Positions 45,542 to 55,346 of a stretch of 64,000 bases of DNA are shown here, in pieces. Position 1 is the stretch's first letter. Every line of letters begins with the position of its first letter. The translations under genes were made by a program, and so were the position numbers. This stretch comes from Shewanella sp. Arc9-LZ (GTDB lineage Bacteria > Pseudomonadota > Gammaproteobacteria > Enterobacterales > Shewanellaceae). The stretch covers positions 2,604,001 through 2,668,000 of the forward strand of contig NZ_CP048031.1 in assembly GCF_010092445.1 (NCBI RefSeq). Direction: 5' to 3'. The notes below the pieces were generated by a model. It ran no database searches, had not been told where the DNA came from, and saw nothing but the letters and a program-made list of their open reading frames with translations.

Positions 45542-45838
45542 CTAGATGTTCAAAGCAACACTTAGCAACACACGTTTACCAGTCTCAATCTTAGTCACGC
45601 TGTGTTCATATTTATCTGGACGAAATAAATATACTCGTCCCCATAAGTTCATGATGCATTTGGCACAACGAAACACCCCGCCCACTTTAGGTTGTACAAA
45701 GACAAAATTGAGTTTGTAATAGCGGCCTTGTTGTACCGGATCGATATGTGTCATCACACGATGATGAGTATGGTAGGTCACCAAATTTATCGATAATATT
45801 CGACTGCTAAAAATGGCTTTATTGATCACCTTGGCCAT
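45542..45838 (-). CDS. small 2OG-Fe(II) oxygenase-like protein
   Basis: 98-aa protein whose C-terminal two thirds look like the double-stranded beta-helix core of 2-oxoglutarate/Fe(II) oxygenases: HxD iron ligands His31 and Asp33 (MTHIDPVQQGRYYKLNFVF), distal His79 (RPDKYEHSV) and the 2OG-binding Arg89 ten residues later (ETGKRVLLSVAL). Full enzymes are usually 180 aa or more, so this is either a minimal member or an N-terminally shortened one. It lies convergent to yfaE with 23 bases between. Substrate unknown. Confidence 0.7.
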   Translation of the reverse strand: MAKVINKAIFSSRILSINLVTYHTHHRVMTHIDPVQQGRYYKLNFVFVQPKVGGVFRCAKCIMNLWGRVYLFRPDKYEHSVTKIETGKRVLLSVALNI

Positions 45839-46314
45839 GGTATCTCCAATGGGAACATCAGCAGTAGATTATACCTATTCGATAAAAATTTTGGGTCATA
45901 TTCACCAGCCAAAATCATATAACATAGACGACACGATTTCATCGGGTTAGTCAGCAACTAACGCCATCGAGCTTATCGCAGGGATATTGTTACTTGATAG
46001 CTTGTACGAAAAAGTCTATTGATGATCTTGCGGGGCTAATATTAAGGTATCGAGATTAATCCTTTAATCATTATTGACTCGCGCTAATAATGACTAATGC
46101 TAGTGTAGATAATGGCTATGGCTAGAGTAGATAATGGCTAATGCTAAAATAACTAGCATAAATAGTGATGAGTCAGCCACCGCCCATAACGAGTAAATCA
46201 ATTCTCTATAGTGTCCATTTATGGCAATAATACCGTGAAAATTAGGCTCATTGACGCGTCAATAAGCCTAATGAAGTAAACGGTACTGAACTTGCTGCTT
46301 ATCACGAGGTAAGG
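45839..46314. other. intergenic region with 22-bp repeats
   Basis: 476 bases with no gene. It holds three 22-bp repeats (46088-46153), described separately; nothing else is recognised. Confidence 0.5.
46088..46153. repeat. three tandem 22-bp repeats
   Basis: Units at 46088-46109, 46110-46131 and 46132-46153, based on TAATGGCTAATGCTAGAGTAGA with two to six changes each. They lie in the intergenic region 160 bases beyond the stop of the minus-strand gene at 46315. Confidence 0.85.
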
Positions 46315-47151
46315 TTAGCTCTCCGTTATGGTATCGCAAGATGAAACATAATGTTCTAGCTCAATAACACCTTGCAAAATCATCCCATGATAATGGGCTT
46401 TCACCAGTTGATAATTCATACTTGGTGCAAAGTAGTACGTCACCTCTTCGGCCCCGGTTTGCTCCACCGGAATAAGTTGTATCTCCCCCAAAGACGCGAT
46501 GGTAGCGGTTAATTCGTCCTTTACATAAAATTGATAAGGTTCAATTGCATCTGAAGCTTGCCTAATTAACGCAAATTGACGTCGGCCACCGAGCAAGTTT
46601 TCGCGTATTTGAATGGCTAAGGTGTCTACATCCCTTAATGGTATTTGGCTTGAGGTATAATTCTCAATATCGCCATCAACATCCACTCGTGACTCAAGGC
46701 CATTATTGTAAAAAGTGGCTTGCATGTCTCGTGAGCGAAAACCGGTTACCTGCTGATGAAAACTATCGGTTAGCCATTCATTGCGGTTATTTGACCACGA
46801 TAACTCAGTACGTTGTTGATATTGAGTGCCAACCCCTAGAATACTGGCTTCACTCTTTGAGGTTATAACAGCAGATTTACCCTGCCAGTTCTCAGTACGG
46901 TTCATCTTACCAGTGTGCAGACCACTGAGATAAATAGCGTAATTAAAGCTTCGCTGGCAACTGTGTGGAATGTCACTGGCCAAGGCACTATTACTCTGCA
47001 ATAAGCCACTAACCAAACACACAATGATCATCATTCTCGAGTCGACAGCATAAGCTGTCGCAGATATCCGGATGTTACGACACCCGGTCATCATAAGCTT
47101 CATTAGCGACATTACTGTCATCATCAATAGTATCGCCTTAAAAGACTTCAT
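46315..47151 (-). CDS. exported protein, DUF3108-like
   Basis: Up to 278 aa. The body (from SCQRSFNYAIYLSGLHTGKM) is beta-rich and resembles the DUF3108 group of periplasmic proteins (EYxIxLxGLxxGxM pattern, later SLGEIQLIPVE and EVTYYFAPSMNYQLVKAHY). The start is uncertain: the ATG at 47151 overlaps the upstream gene by 14 bases and gives a Met-rich, lipoprotein-like leader, while the ATG at 47034 gives a cleaner signal peptide (MMIIVCLVSGLLQSNSALAS). A CGACAGC/GCTGTCG palindrome lies between the two. It is paired with an Omp85-type gene, suggesting an envelope role; inferred. Confidence 0.78.
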   Translation of the reverse strand: MKSFKAILLMMTVMSLMKLMMTGCRNIRISATAYAVDSRMMIIVCLVSGLLQSNSALASDIPHSCQRSFNYAIYLSGLHTGKMNRTENWQGKSAVITSKSEASILGVGTQYQQRTELSWSNNRNEWLTDSFHQQVTGFRSRDMQATFYNNGLESRVDVDGDIENYTSSQIPLRDVDTLAIQIRENLLGGRRQFALIRQASDAIEPYQFYVKDELTATIASLGEIQLIPVEQTGAEEVTYYFAPSMNYQLVKAHYHGMILQGVIELEHYVSSCDTITES

Positions 47152-48286
47152 TCACATTTAGGTAGAAGTTAGTTTCATTTTCACCGACCCCTACATCAAA
47201 TCGTAAATTAATATTGTCTTTAATTTTGAATCGAAATCCTGTGCCATAGGCCGTTAATAGCGTATCGGTTAGCTCACTCACTTTAGGTGCCACACTACCA
47301 ACAGCGCCCCAAAATACCATGCCATAACGTTGGAACACTGGTAAGCGATATTCAACTTGCCCCATCATCATTTGCTCGTCACGATATCGGCCTCTAATGT
47401 AACCTCGCATCGCGTCGGAGCCACCAAGATCAGGTAATAGATTCCAAGGTACATCGCCACTGGTTAGATGACCTTGCACTTGCCATGCGATTAAACCCGG
47501 TGTCGAGCCTAAATCAATATAGTTCGCTAATTCAATATTATAAGTAGAAAACGAATCGAACTGGTCATTTTGGTATAATCCAGCATCAACCTGAAATAAC
47601 CAGCCTTTTGTTGCGTTTAAACGGTAATCTCTTGAATCATAAATACTGGTTACTACAACACCTGAGCTAAAGTTGTCTGGCAGAAGCGTACTTGAATCCA
47701 CAGGAGCTTCTGTTGCGACTAATTCTAAGCTGTCGGCCGTGGTATAAATAAAGTCAGCACCCACACCAATAAAATAGTTACTGGCAACTTCGGTCATCCA
47801 ACGCGGCTTAAAACTATACAGTTGTTCTTTGAACTCATGATGATTAAGGTCTTGGTCGCCTTGTTCAATCCCTATTCCATAATAAACAGCAGCTTCATTA
47901 TGCAGTTCTAAGTCAAGCAACAAACGCTGTTTACCTTGATTTAAAAACGTCATATTTTCTACCGTGACGCCATAAGAATTGTTCACAGAAGCAAATGAAT
48001 TCAACACCAATGATGAAGGCTGTTGTTCACTTGATGCGTTATCTGTTTTGTATAACCCCACCATAAGTAAACCCACACCAAACTTTTTCTCTGGGGTGTA
48101 ATAAGCCGTAGGTAAATAACTCATATCAATAGCTTTAGTATCATCGAATTCACCATCCGCGCCAAAAACCGACAAAATGTCATCAATCCATGTTGGTTGC
48201 ATATCTTTGGGGGTTTCAAATAAAGGTTCAACTGCGGTTGCGGCGTTAGAAAAAACAAATAGTGTTAAAAGTAAGGTCCGTTTCAT
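47138..48286 (-). CDS. Omp85-type outer-membrane protein (bacterial surface antigen domain)
   Basis: 382 aa with a signal peptide (MKRTLLLTLFVFSNAATA) and a C-terminal beta-barrel of alternating residues. The motif LGGSDAMRGYIRGRYRD corresponds to the BamA/TamA lid motif (VRGF-like), EYRLPVF and VGVGENETNF follow, and the last residue is Phe, the usual outer-membrane targeting end. It has no POTRA repeats, so it resembles the short BamA/TamA-like group (as in patatin-linked barrels). Role: perhaps lipid or protein transport; unknown. Its stop overlaps the next gene. Confidence 0.85.
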   Translation of the reverse strand: MKRTLLLTLFVFSNAATAVEPLFETPKDMQPTWIDDILSVFGADGEFDDTKAIDMSYLPTAYYTPEKKFGVGLLMVGLYKTDNASSEQQPSSLVLNSFASVNNSYGVTVENMTFLNQGKQRLLLDLELHNEAAVYYGIGIEQGDQDLNHHEFKEQLYSFKPRWMTEVASNYFIGVGADFIYTTADSLELVATEAPVDSSTLLPDNFSSGVVVTSIYDSRDYRLNATKGWLFQVDAGLYQNDQFDSFSTYNIELANYIDLGSTPGLIAWQVQGHLTSGDVPWNLLPDLGGSDAMRGYIRGRYRDEQMMMGQVEYRLPVFQRYGMVFWGAVGSVAPKVSELTDTLLTAYGTGFRFKIKDNINLRFDVGVGENETNFYLNVNEVF

Positions 48287-48871
48287 AAAAACTCTATTAA
48301 AATGTTAAAAAAAATAGGTGCGCATGATGACTTCCATGCCAAATTTTGGAATCACTGTTCAATGAGTTATCGACAATAATCGCTTCAAATAATAGCCGAT
48401 TCAGATAAAAATCAAATAATAACTAAATCAAAAAAGATTATCCTACTCATCACTCAATACTGACTGAAGAAGAACTTAAGTCTTGCTGAAGTTCTTCATC
48501 ATTAAATACAAGATATTATACTGCGTTAAATGATGGCCTTTATACCTAACGTTAGTTTAGGCGTACCATCAGCAATATTTTAATCTATAGGCGCAACTGA
48601 TATCATTACGCTAAATGACGGCCGCTAATATAACACGTTTGGCAGCTCTTTTTAGTGATAACTCAACATTCACCCCATCGATATCTTTCGGTAAAAGGAT
48701 CAGAATCGACTATATTTAGCTGAATGGCTACAGCATTTTCATCTAATAAACAAGAGTCTACAAAGCACAAATTCAGTACTATTGAGCCTCATTTAATCAG
48801 TAGCCCATCAGCAAGTAAAAATTATTTCCTTAGATATATCATCCAGCGCGCAAGTAAGGTATAACGACGCT
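48287..48871. other. divergent intergenic region
   Basis: 585 bases, no convincing ORF. The pieces TAAATGATGGCC (about 48528) and TAAATGACGGCC (about 48612) are near copies. A TATAGG-like -10 cannot be assigned with confidence. Confidence 0.45.
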
Positions 48872-49735
48872 ATGAAAACGCCTATACGATTACAACCACT
48901 GGTTGACGATGGTCTCGTCGATGAAGTGATAAGCCAACTCATGAGTGGCAAAGAAGCTACGGTCTATATGATCAGATGTGGCGATGCGATTCGCTGCGCC
49001 AAAGTGTATAAGGAAGCCACTAAGCGCAGTTTTAAAAAAGCAGCACAATATCAAGAAGGTCGAAAAACCAAAAACAGTCGTCGTGGTAGAGCCATGGAAA
49101 AAGGTTCTAAATACGGTCGTGAAGAACAAGAAAAAGCTTGGCAGAATGCCGAGGTCGACGCGTTATATAAATGCGCCGCCGCTAAAATTAGAGTACCAGT
49201 GCCTTATGGCTGCTTTGATGGAGTGCTATTGATGGAGTTGATCACCAATATTCATGGTGATGTTGCACCTCGATTAAATGATGTTACTCAGATGAGTGCT
49301 GAACAAGCGCAAACGCAGCATTACGTTATGATGGGTTATGTCGTACGAATGTTATGTGCAGGTATTGTTCATGGCGATTTATCAGAGTTTAACGTGCTCG
49401 TAGATCAGAATGGACCGGTTATCATTGACCTGCCCCAAGCTGTTGATGCATCAGCAAACAATAATGCCAAAGCGATGTTATTTCGTGATGTGAATAATAT
49501 GACAGACTATTATTCTCAATTTGCCCCAGAATTAGCCGCAACAAAATATGCTAAAGAAATGTGGGCCTTGTACGAACAAGGTGAATTAACGCCGGAAACA
49601 CAATTGACCGGTTTATTTGAAGAAGACACAACAGCGGCTGACGTCGATTCTGTATTAGAAGAAATTAACGCTGCATTTGAAGAAGCCCAAGAAAGACGCG
49701 AGCGCATGAGTGATGCAAACAGCGACGAGTATTAA
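48872..49735 (+). CDS. RIO-family serine protein kinase
   Basis: 287-aa atypical protein kinase (PA4780 type, RIO1 fold). Seen: the flexible-loop nucleotide motif SGKEATVYMIRCG, the ATP-Lys in CAKVYKEATKRSFK, the catalytic loop VHGDLSEFNVLVD (Asp and Asn) and the metal motif IIDLPQAVD. A Lys/Arg-rich insert (GRKTKNSRRGRAMEKGSKYGR region, about 65-85) and acidic C-terminus are typical. Targets in bacteria are unknown. Confidence 0.92.
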   Translation: MKTPIRLQPLVDDGLVDEVISQLMSGKEATVYMIRCGDAIRCAKVYKEATKRSFKKAAQYQEGRKTKNSRRGRAMEKGSKYGREEQEKAWQNAEVDALYKCAAAKIRVPVPYGCFDGVLLMELITNIHGDVAPRLNDVTQMSAEQAQTQHYVMMGYVVRMLCAGIVHGDLSEFNVLVDQNGPVIIDLPQAVDASANNNAKAMLFRDVNNMTDYYSQFAPELAATKYAKEMWALYEQGELTPETQLTGLFEEDTTAADVDSVLEEINAAFEEAQERRERMSDANSDEY

Positions 49736-49765
49736 ATCGATCGTTTATTCACTCATGTGAACACC

Positions 49766-49843
49766 TAGGGAGACATTCCGACAAATTATCGAATAAGTGA
49801 TCGAATACGCTATCGAATAAATTGTCAGGTTAATGTCTCCCTA
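49766..49843. repeat. 78-nt inverted-repeat element with internal 12-bp repeats
   Basis: Ends TAGGGAGACATT (49766-49777) and AATGTCTCCCTA (49832-49843) are perfect inverted copies, with further pairing GACAAATT/AATTGTC inside. The middle has three tandem 12-bp units beginning ATCGAATA at 49788, 49800 and 49812. No target duplication is seen. It may be the kinase terminator or a small mobile-element relic. Confidence 0.8.
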
Positions 49844-50201
49844 TTTAATTAGCCCTTCTCCTTTAATTAACGCCAAGCTAACTCAAGTTGACAGCGAATT
49901 CCCCCCGAGTTAATACCGAATTAAACCGCTTTTTTTAATTAAGCAGCAAGTGGGTTAACCATAACCGCTGGTTGCCTAAACGCTGCACATTTCTGAGGCG
50001 ATAGTTAACCCTCTTGTCAGCAAACACAATGGTCTCATTACTGGCTAAACCTCAATCAATTGCTTTTTCCCACATAGTCATGAGTGAATCGTTATGTTTG
50101 CTAAAAAGTAATATGATCAATTTGCACACTTTATATAACCTTGTTTTTTACATGGGTAAATAGGCGTATAATAATATTGGAAAGTTAACAAGGAGAATAT
50201 T
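49844..50201. other. intergenic region before the EF-hand gene
   Basis: About 358 bases. Near its right end a TATAAT (50167-50172) is a likely -10 for the EF-hand gene; no matching -35 at 17 bp is clear. Otherwise nothing is recognised. Confidence 0.45.
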
Positions 50202-50528
50202 ATGAGTAGCTATGTTCTATCAGTATTACTCGTTTGTCTGACTATTTTTATGTCAGCTAATGTTATTGGAAATGAAAATGGAATGATGAGAATGTCTCAG
50301 ATGCCTGCATTTTCCGATTTTGATACTAATCAAGACAAATTGATATCTGAAGAGGAATTTGAACGCTTTCAAAAAGCCAGGCAAGCATTGCATCAATCTG
50401 AAGGGCGACTATTAAAAAACGCATCGGATTGTGATGAAATGTTTGAGCGTATCGATTTGGACCACAATAAGTTTATTGATACTGAAGAGTTTCAATCTCA
50501 TCACGAAATGATGAGAAATTCTAAATAA
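50202..50528 (+). CDS. exported EF-hand calcium-binding protein
   Basis: 108-aa protein with a signal peptide (about residues 1-22, ending SANVIG) and two EF-hand loops: DTNQDKLISEEE (about 41-52) and DLDHNKFIDTEE (about 83-94), each with Asp/Asn at positions 1, 3 and 5 and Glu at 12. AAGGAG lies eight to nine bases before the ATG. Probably a periplasmic calcium-binding protein; partner unknown. Confidence 0.88.
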   Translation: MSSYVLSVLLVCLTIFMSANVIGNENGMMRMSQMPAFSDFDTNQDKLISEEEFERFQKARQALHQSEGRLLKNASDCDEMFERIDLDHNKFIDTEEFQSHHEMMRNSK

Positions 50529-50692
50529 TCACAGTTTGGGATATCTACATAATCTCAGCTCGGGATAATAATCAACATCGCTTTAGAGAGGTAATCAGCA
50601 TCACCTCTCTTTTAAATACGCTATAGCATAGCAAACGACTTAGTTGTATCTACACCTGCAAGATATAGCGCTATTTTTCCACACCATCGCTA

Positions 50693-50721
50693 AAATTACT
50701 CATTACTCATTACCCATTACT
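50693..50721. repeat. 7-bp tandem repeat (CATTACT)n
   Basis: About four copies of CATTACT or CATTACC running into the 3' end of the zinc-ribbon gene (minus strand). Confidence 0.7.
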
Positions 50722-51010
50722 CCTGCGCTGCAATAAGCTTACTTTTAAATACGCCATAAAAAGCAATACAAGCACCAGCAAAACCTAAAAACGAGCATAT
50801 TAAGCGATAATCAGTGTTGTCGATGAAGAAGTTAGCCACACTGAATACCAACAAAATGAATAAGCCAATATTTTTGGTCATCATCATTTTAGGCTCGAAC
50901 ATCAACCATTGATCACATTTAGGGCACTGTGTTTCAACCCCATGTTTACCTTTACGGACTTGTTTAAGCGCTTTACGGGCAAAGATACCCTTACAACGAG
51001 GACACTCCAT
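50717..51010 (-). CDS. zinc-ribbon membrane protein
   Basis: 97 aa. The N-terminus holds two CxxC pairs (CPRCK at residues 3-7 and CPKCD at about 34-38) that form a zinc ribbon, followed by two hydrophobic helices (about 46-63 and 69-87). Family-level name only; possibly a membrane-linked sensor or scaffold. Single gene. Confidence 0.75.
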   Translation of the reverse strand: MECPRCKGIFARKALKQVRKGKHGVETQCPKCDQWLMFEPKMMMTKNIGLFILLVFSVANFFIDNTDYRLICSFLGFAGACIAFYGVFKSKLIAAQE

Positions 51011-51292
51011 TTAACATTACCTTCAATAAATTTTATCAATATAATACAATGAATTAACTCTACATCAAAGTTTTCCTTGAGAGCCAATATTGCAGAGCAA
51101 GCTAATATCATTTAATAACTCACACCATTTGGAACGTTCGTTCAAAATAGTAATTGAACGAATGATATAGTTAGTTTATAGTAACTCATGGCTCACATTA
51201 TGAGCACGCTAACTCGCTACAAATAGAACTTATTGGCAAGTATATCAAATGATAAAGAGCTTAAGCACTTGGCTCATAACCCAAATGGAACA

Positions 51293-51973
51293 ATGAACAT
51301 GCATAAAATGATTGGATTTGATGTTTACGGCACATTAGTGGATCCAGTGGATATGGGCCAGCATCTGCAGCAATTGATTGGCGACAAGGCACAAGCATTT
51401 GGTCAATTGTGGCACGATAAAAAAGTCGAATATGCATTTCGTCGTGGCTTAATGCAACAATATGAAGATTTCGGTGTGTGTACTCAACAAGCTTTACAAT
51501 ATTGTTTATCTGTTTTCAACGTCACACTGTCAAACAGCGAACAACAAGATTTACTGGCTAAATTTAGTCAACTCACGGCTTTTGATGATGTCATTCCTGG
51601 GCTAGCATTACTGCGCAATCAAGGTCATACCCTCGCCGCTTTTTCAAATGGACCTGAAGTTGCGGTTCGTACACTGATGCAAAATTCAGGCGTTTTACCG
51701 CAGCTCCATGACGTTATCAGTGTTGATGACCTAAAGACGTTTAAACCTAACCCCGCCGTTTACCATTATTTAATGACTCGCACCCAATCTGACCTCAATC
51801 ATTGTTGGATGGTGTCGAGTAATCCATGGGATGTGATTGGTGCAAAAGCCGCCGGACTGAATACGGCTTGGATCAAAAGAGACAGTAAAAAAATATTTGA
51901 CCCGTGGGGCATTGAACCAGACATAACCGCCAGTAGTTTAATCGAATTAAGTGAACAACTGGATGCCCTGTAA
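51293..51973 (+). CDS. HAD-superfamily hydrolase, haloacid dehalogenase type II
   Basis: About 226 aa. Seen: motif I IGFDVYGTLVDP with the nucleophile Asp, SNGPEVAVR, the Lys in TFKPNPAVYHYL, and SSNPWDVIGAKAAGLNTAWI, the pattern of L-2-haloacid dehalogenases (hydrolysis of 2-haloalkanoates). The start is put at the ATG 51293 (ATG 51299 equally possible); the TTG-led extension to 51233 is not conserved. The physiological substrate is uncertain, since close relatives act on other compounds. Confidence 0.86.
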   Translation: MNMHKMIGFDVYGTLVDPVDMGQHLQQLIGDKAQAFGQLWHDKKVEYAFRRGLMQQYEDFGVCTQQALQYCLSVFNVTLSNSEQQDLLAKFSQLTAFDDVIPGLALLRNQGHTLAAFSNGPEVAVRTLMQNSGVLPQLHDVISVDDLKTFKPNPAVYHYLMTRTQSDLNHCWMVSSNPWDVIGAKAAGLNTAWIKRDSKKIFDPWGIEPDITASSLIELSEQLDAL

Positions 51974-52125
51974 TAAATAACTCACATGCTGTATTTAAAC
52001 AATATAAGCATAACTCATACGCGTTGATGCTAATACATTAAAACTTTACACGCTACACTAACCACATTGTGCTAAGCGCATTATCAATTTACTTAACCTG
52101 CTAACAGGTTGTACAAGGATATTTT

Positions 52126-52995
52126 ATGACTAACCAATATACCCCGCCTAAAGTGTGGCAAAATAATAACAATGGCGCTAATAAGTGGGCGAACATTAAT
52201 AGCCCTGAGTCAGGTGCAAGATTTGATAAAGTGCTGCCTGTCGGAGAGCATGCTTTGCAACTCTACTCTCTTGGCACACCAAACGGGCAAAAAGTAACTA
52301 TCATGTTAGAAGAGCTACTGGCCTTAGGCATTAAAGAAGCTGAATATGATGCTTATCTGATTAACATCGGGGAAAAGGATCAATTCTCGTCAGGGTTCGT
52401 TGCCGTTAATCCAAACTCAAAAATTCCTGCTTTATTGGATAAATCAGCTAATGAAGACGAAAACGTGTTTGAATCTGCTTCAATTTTGGTTCATCTAGCA
52501 GAGAAGTTTAACCAATTCCTCCCTAAAGATGGCAAAGCCAGAACGCAAACATTTAACTGGTTGTTCTGGGCCCAAGGTTCAGCGCCATTCCTCGGTGGCG
52601 GCTTCGGTCACTTCTATGCTTATGCCGATGAAAAGCAGGAATATCCAATTAATCGCTTTGCTATGGAAGTTAAACGCCAGTTAGATGTGCTAGATAAACA
52701 ACTGGCAAAAAACACCTTTATTGCTGGTGAAGAATATAGCATTGCAGATATTGCTATTTGGCCTTGGTATGGCAACTTAGTCTTGGGCAATTTATATGAG
52801 GCTGCCGAATTCCTAGAAGTAGAGACTTATACCAATGTTGTTCGTTGGGCTAAATTGCTTGAAACTCGTGAAGGGGTCCAACGTGGTCGTATCATCAATC
52901 GCTCTTGGGGCGAAGAATGGGAACAAGTTCCTGAGCGTCATTGCGCTGAAGATATTGATAAGGTTCTAAAACTGCGTCCTAGCACAGTAAAATAA
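52126..52995 (+). CDS. yghU: glutathione S-transferase-family disulfide oxidoreductase YghU
   Basis: 289-aa GST of the nu class (YghU/YfcG), with disulfide-bond reductase and organic-peroxide activity using two glutathiones. Seen: an N-terminal extension YTPPKVWQ...NKWANINSPESGARF, the thioredoxin-like domain LQLYSLGTPNGQKVTIMLEE with the Thr/Asn pair that replaces the usual Cys/Ser, NSKIPALLD, and FESASILVHLAEK. The length matches E. coli YghU (288). Confidence 0.95.
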   Translation: MTNQYTPPKVWQNNNNGANKWANINSPESGARFDKVLPVGEHALQLYSLGTPNGQKVTIMLEELLALGIKEAEYDAYLINIGEKDQFSSGFVAVNPNSKIPALLDKSANEDENVFESASILVHLAEKFNQFLPKDGKARTQTFNWLFWAQGSAPFLGGGFGHFYAYADEKQEYPINRFAMEVKRQLDVLDKQLAKNTFIAGEEYSIADIAIWPWYGNLVLGNLYEAAEFLEVETYTNVVRWAKLLETREGVQRGRIINRSWGEEWEQVPERHCAEDIDKVLKLRPSTVK

Positions 52996-53050
52996 CGTAG
53001 TCGTCAACGTTTGGCGCTATTGTTTCACTGACTTATTTTGTTGCCATATT

Positions 53051-53084
53051 AAAAAGCCTTCTGCATTACAGAAGGCTTTTTTTG
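53051..53084. terminator. bidirectional terminator
   Basis: AAAAAGCCTTCTG / CAGAAGGCTTTTTTT stem with a 5-base loop, between yghU and convergent fadH. Confidence 0.92.
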
Positions 53085-53167
53085 TTTCCGTATTTCAGTT
53101 CGAAACAACGACAGTACAAAACAACGCAAATTGTGGACGTTATTTCACACTAGAAACTCTGTGACAA

Positions 53168-55183
<2,016 letters not shown>

Positions 55184-55251
55184 TCAAACATCCTTTTTAA
55201 ACAAGTGATTTAAACCAGCATACCCCGACAGTAAAGTTTGCTCAATCATTT

Positions 55252-55263
55252 AAACGCTCGTTT
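55252..55263. promoter_or_regulatory. operator-like palindrome AAAC-N4-GTTT (fadH)
   Basis: AAACGCTCGTTT, where AAACG and CGTTT are inverted around CT. Same core as in front of the acyl-CoA dehydrogenase at 20596-20607; 69 bases before the fadH start. Confidence 0.55.
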
Positions 55264-55346
55264 GTTAAAAACCTTTACAATTGAATTTCACATTTTTATT
55301 GATTTTCAGTTAGGATGACTACATTAGACTGATAAAGGAGTGGCAA

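Noticed and set aside
49766..49843. Complete insertion sequence
   Set aside because: No transposase and only 78 bases; at most a relic or structured terminator.
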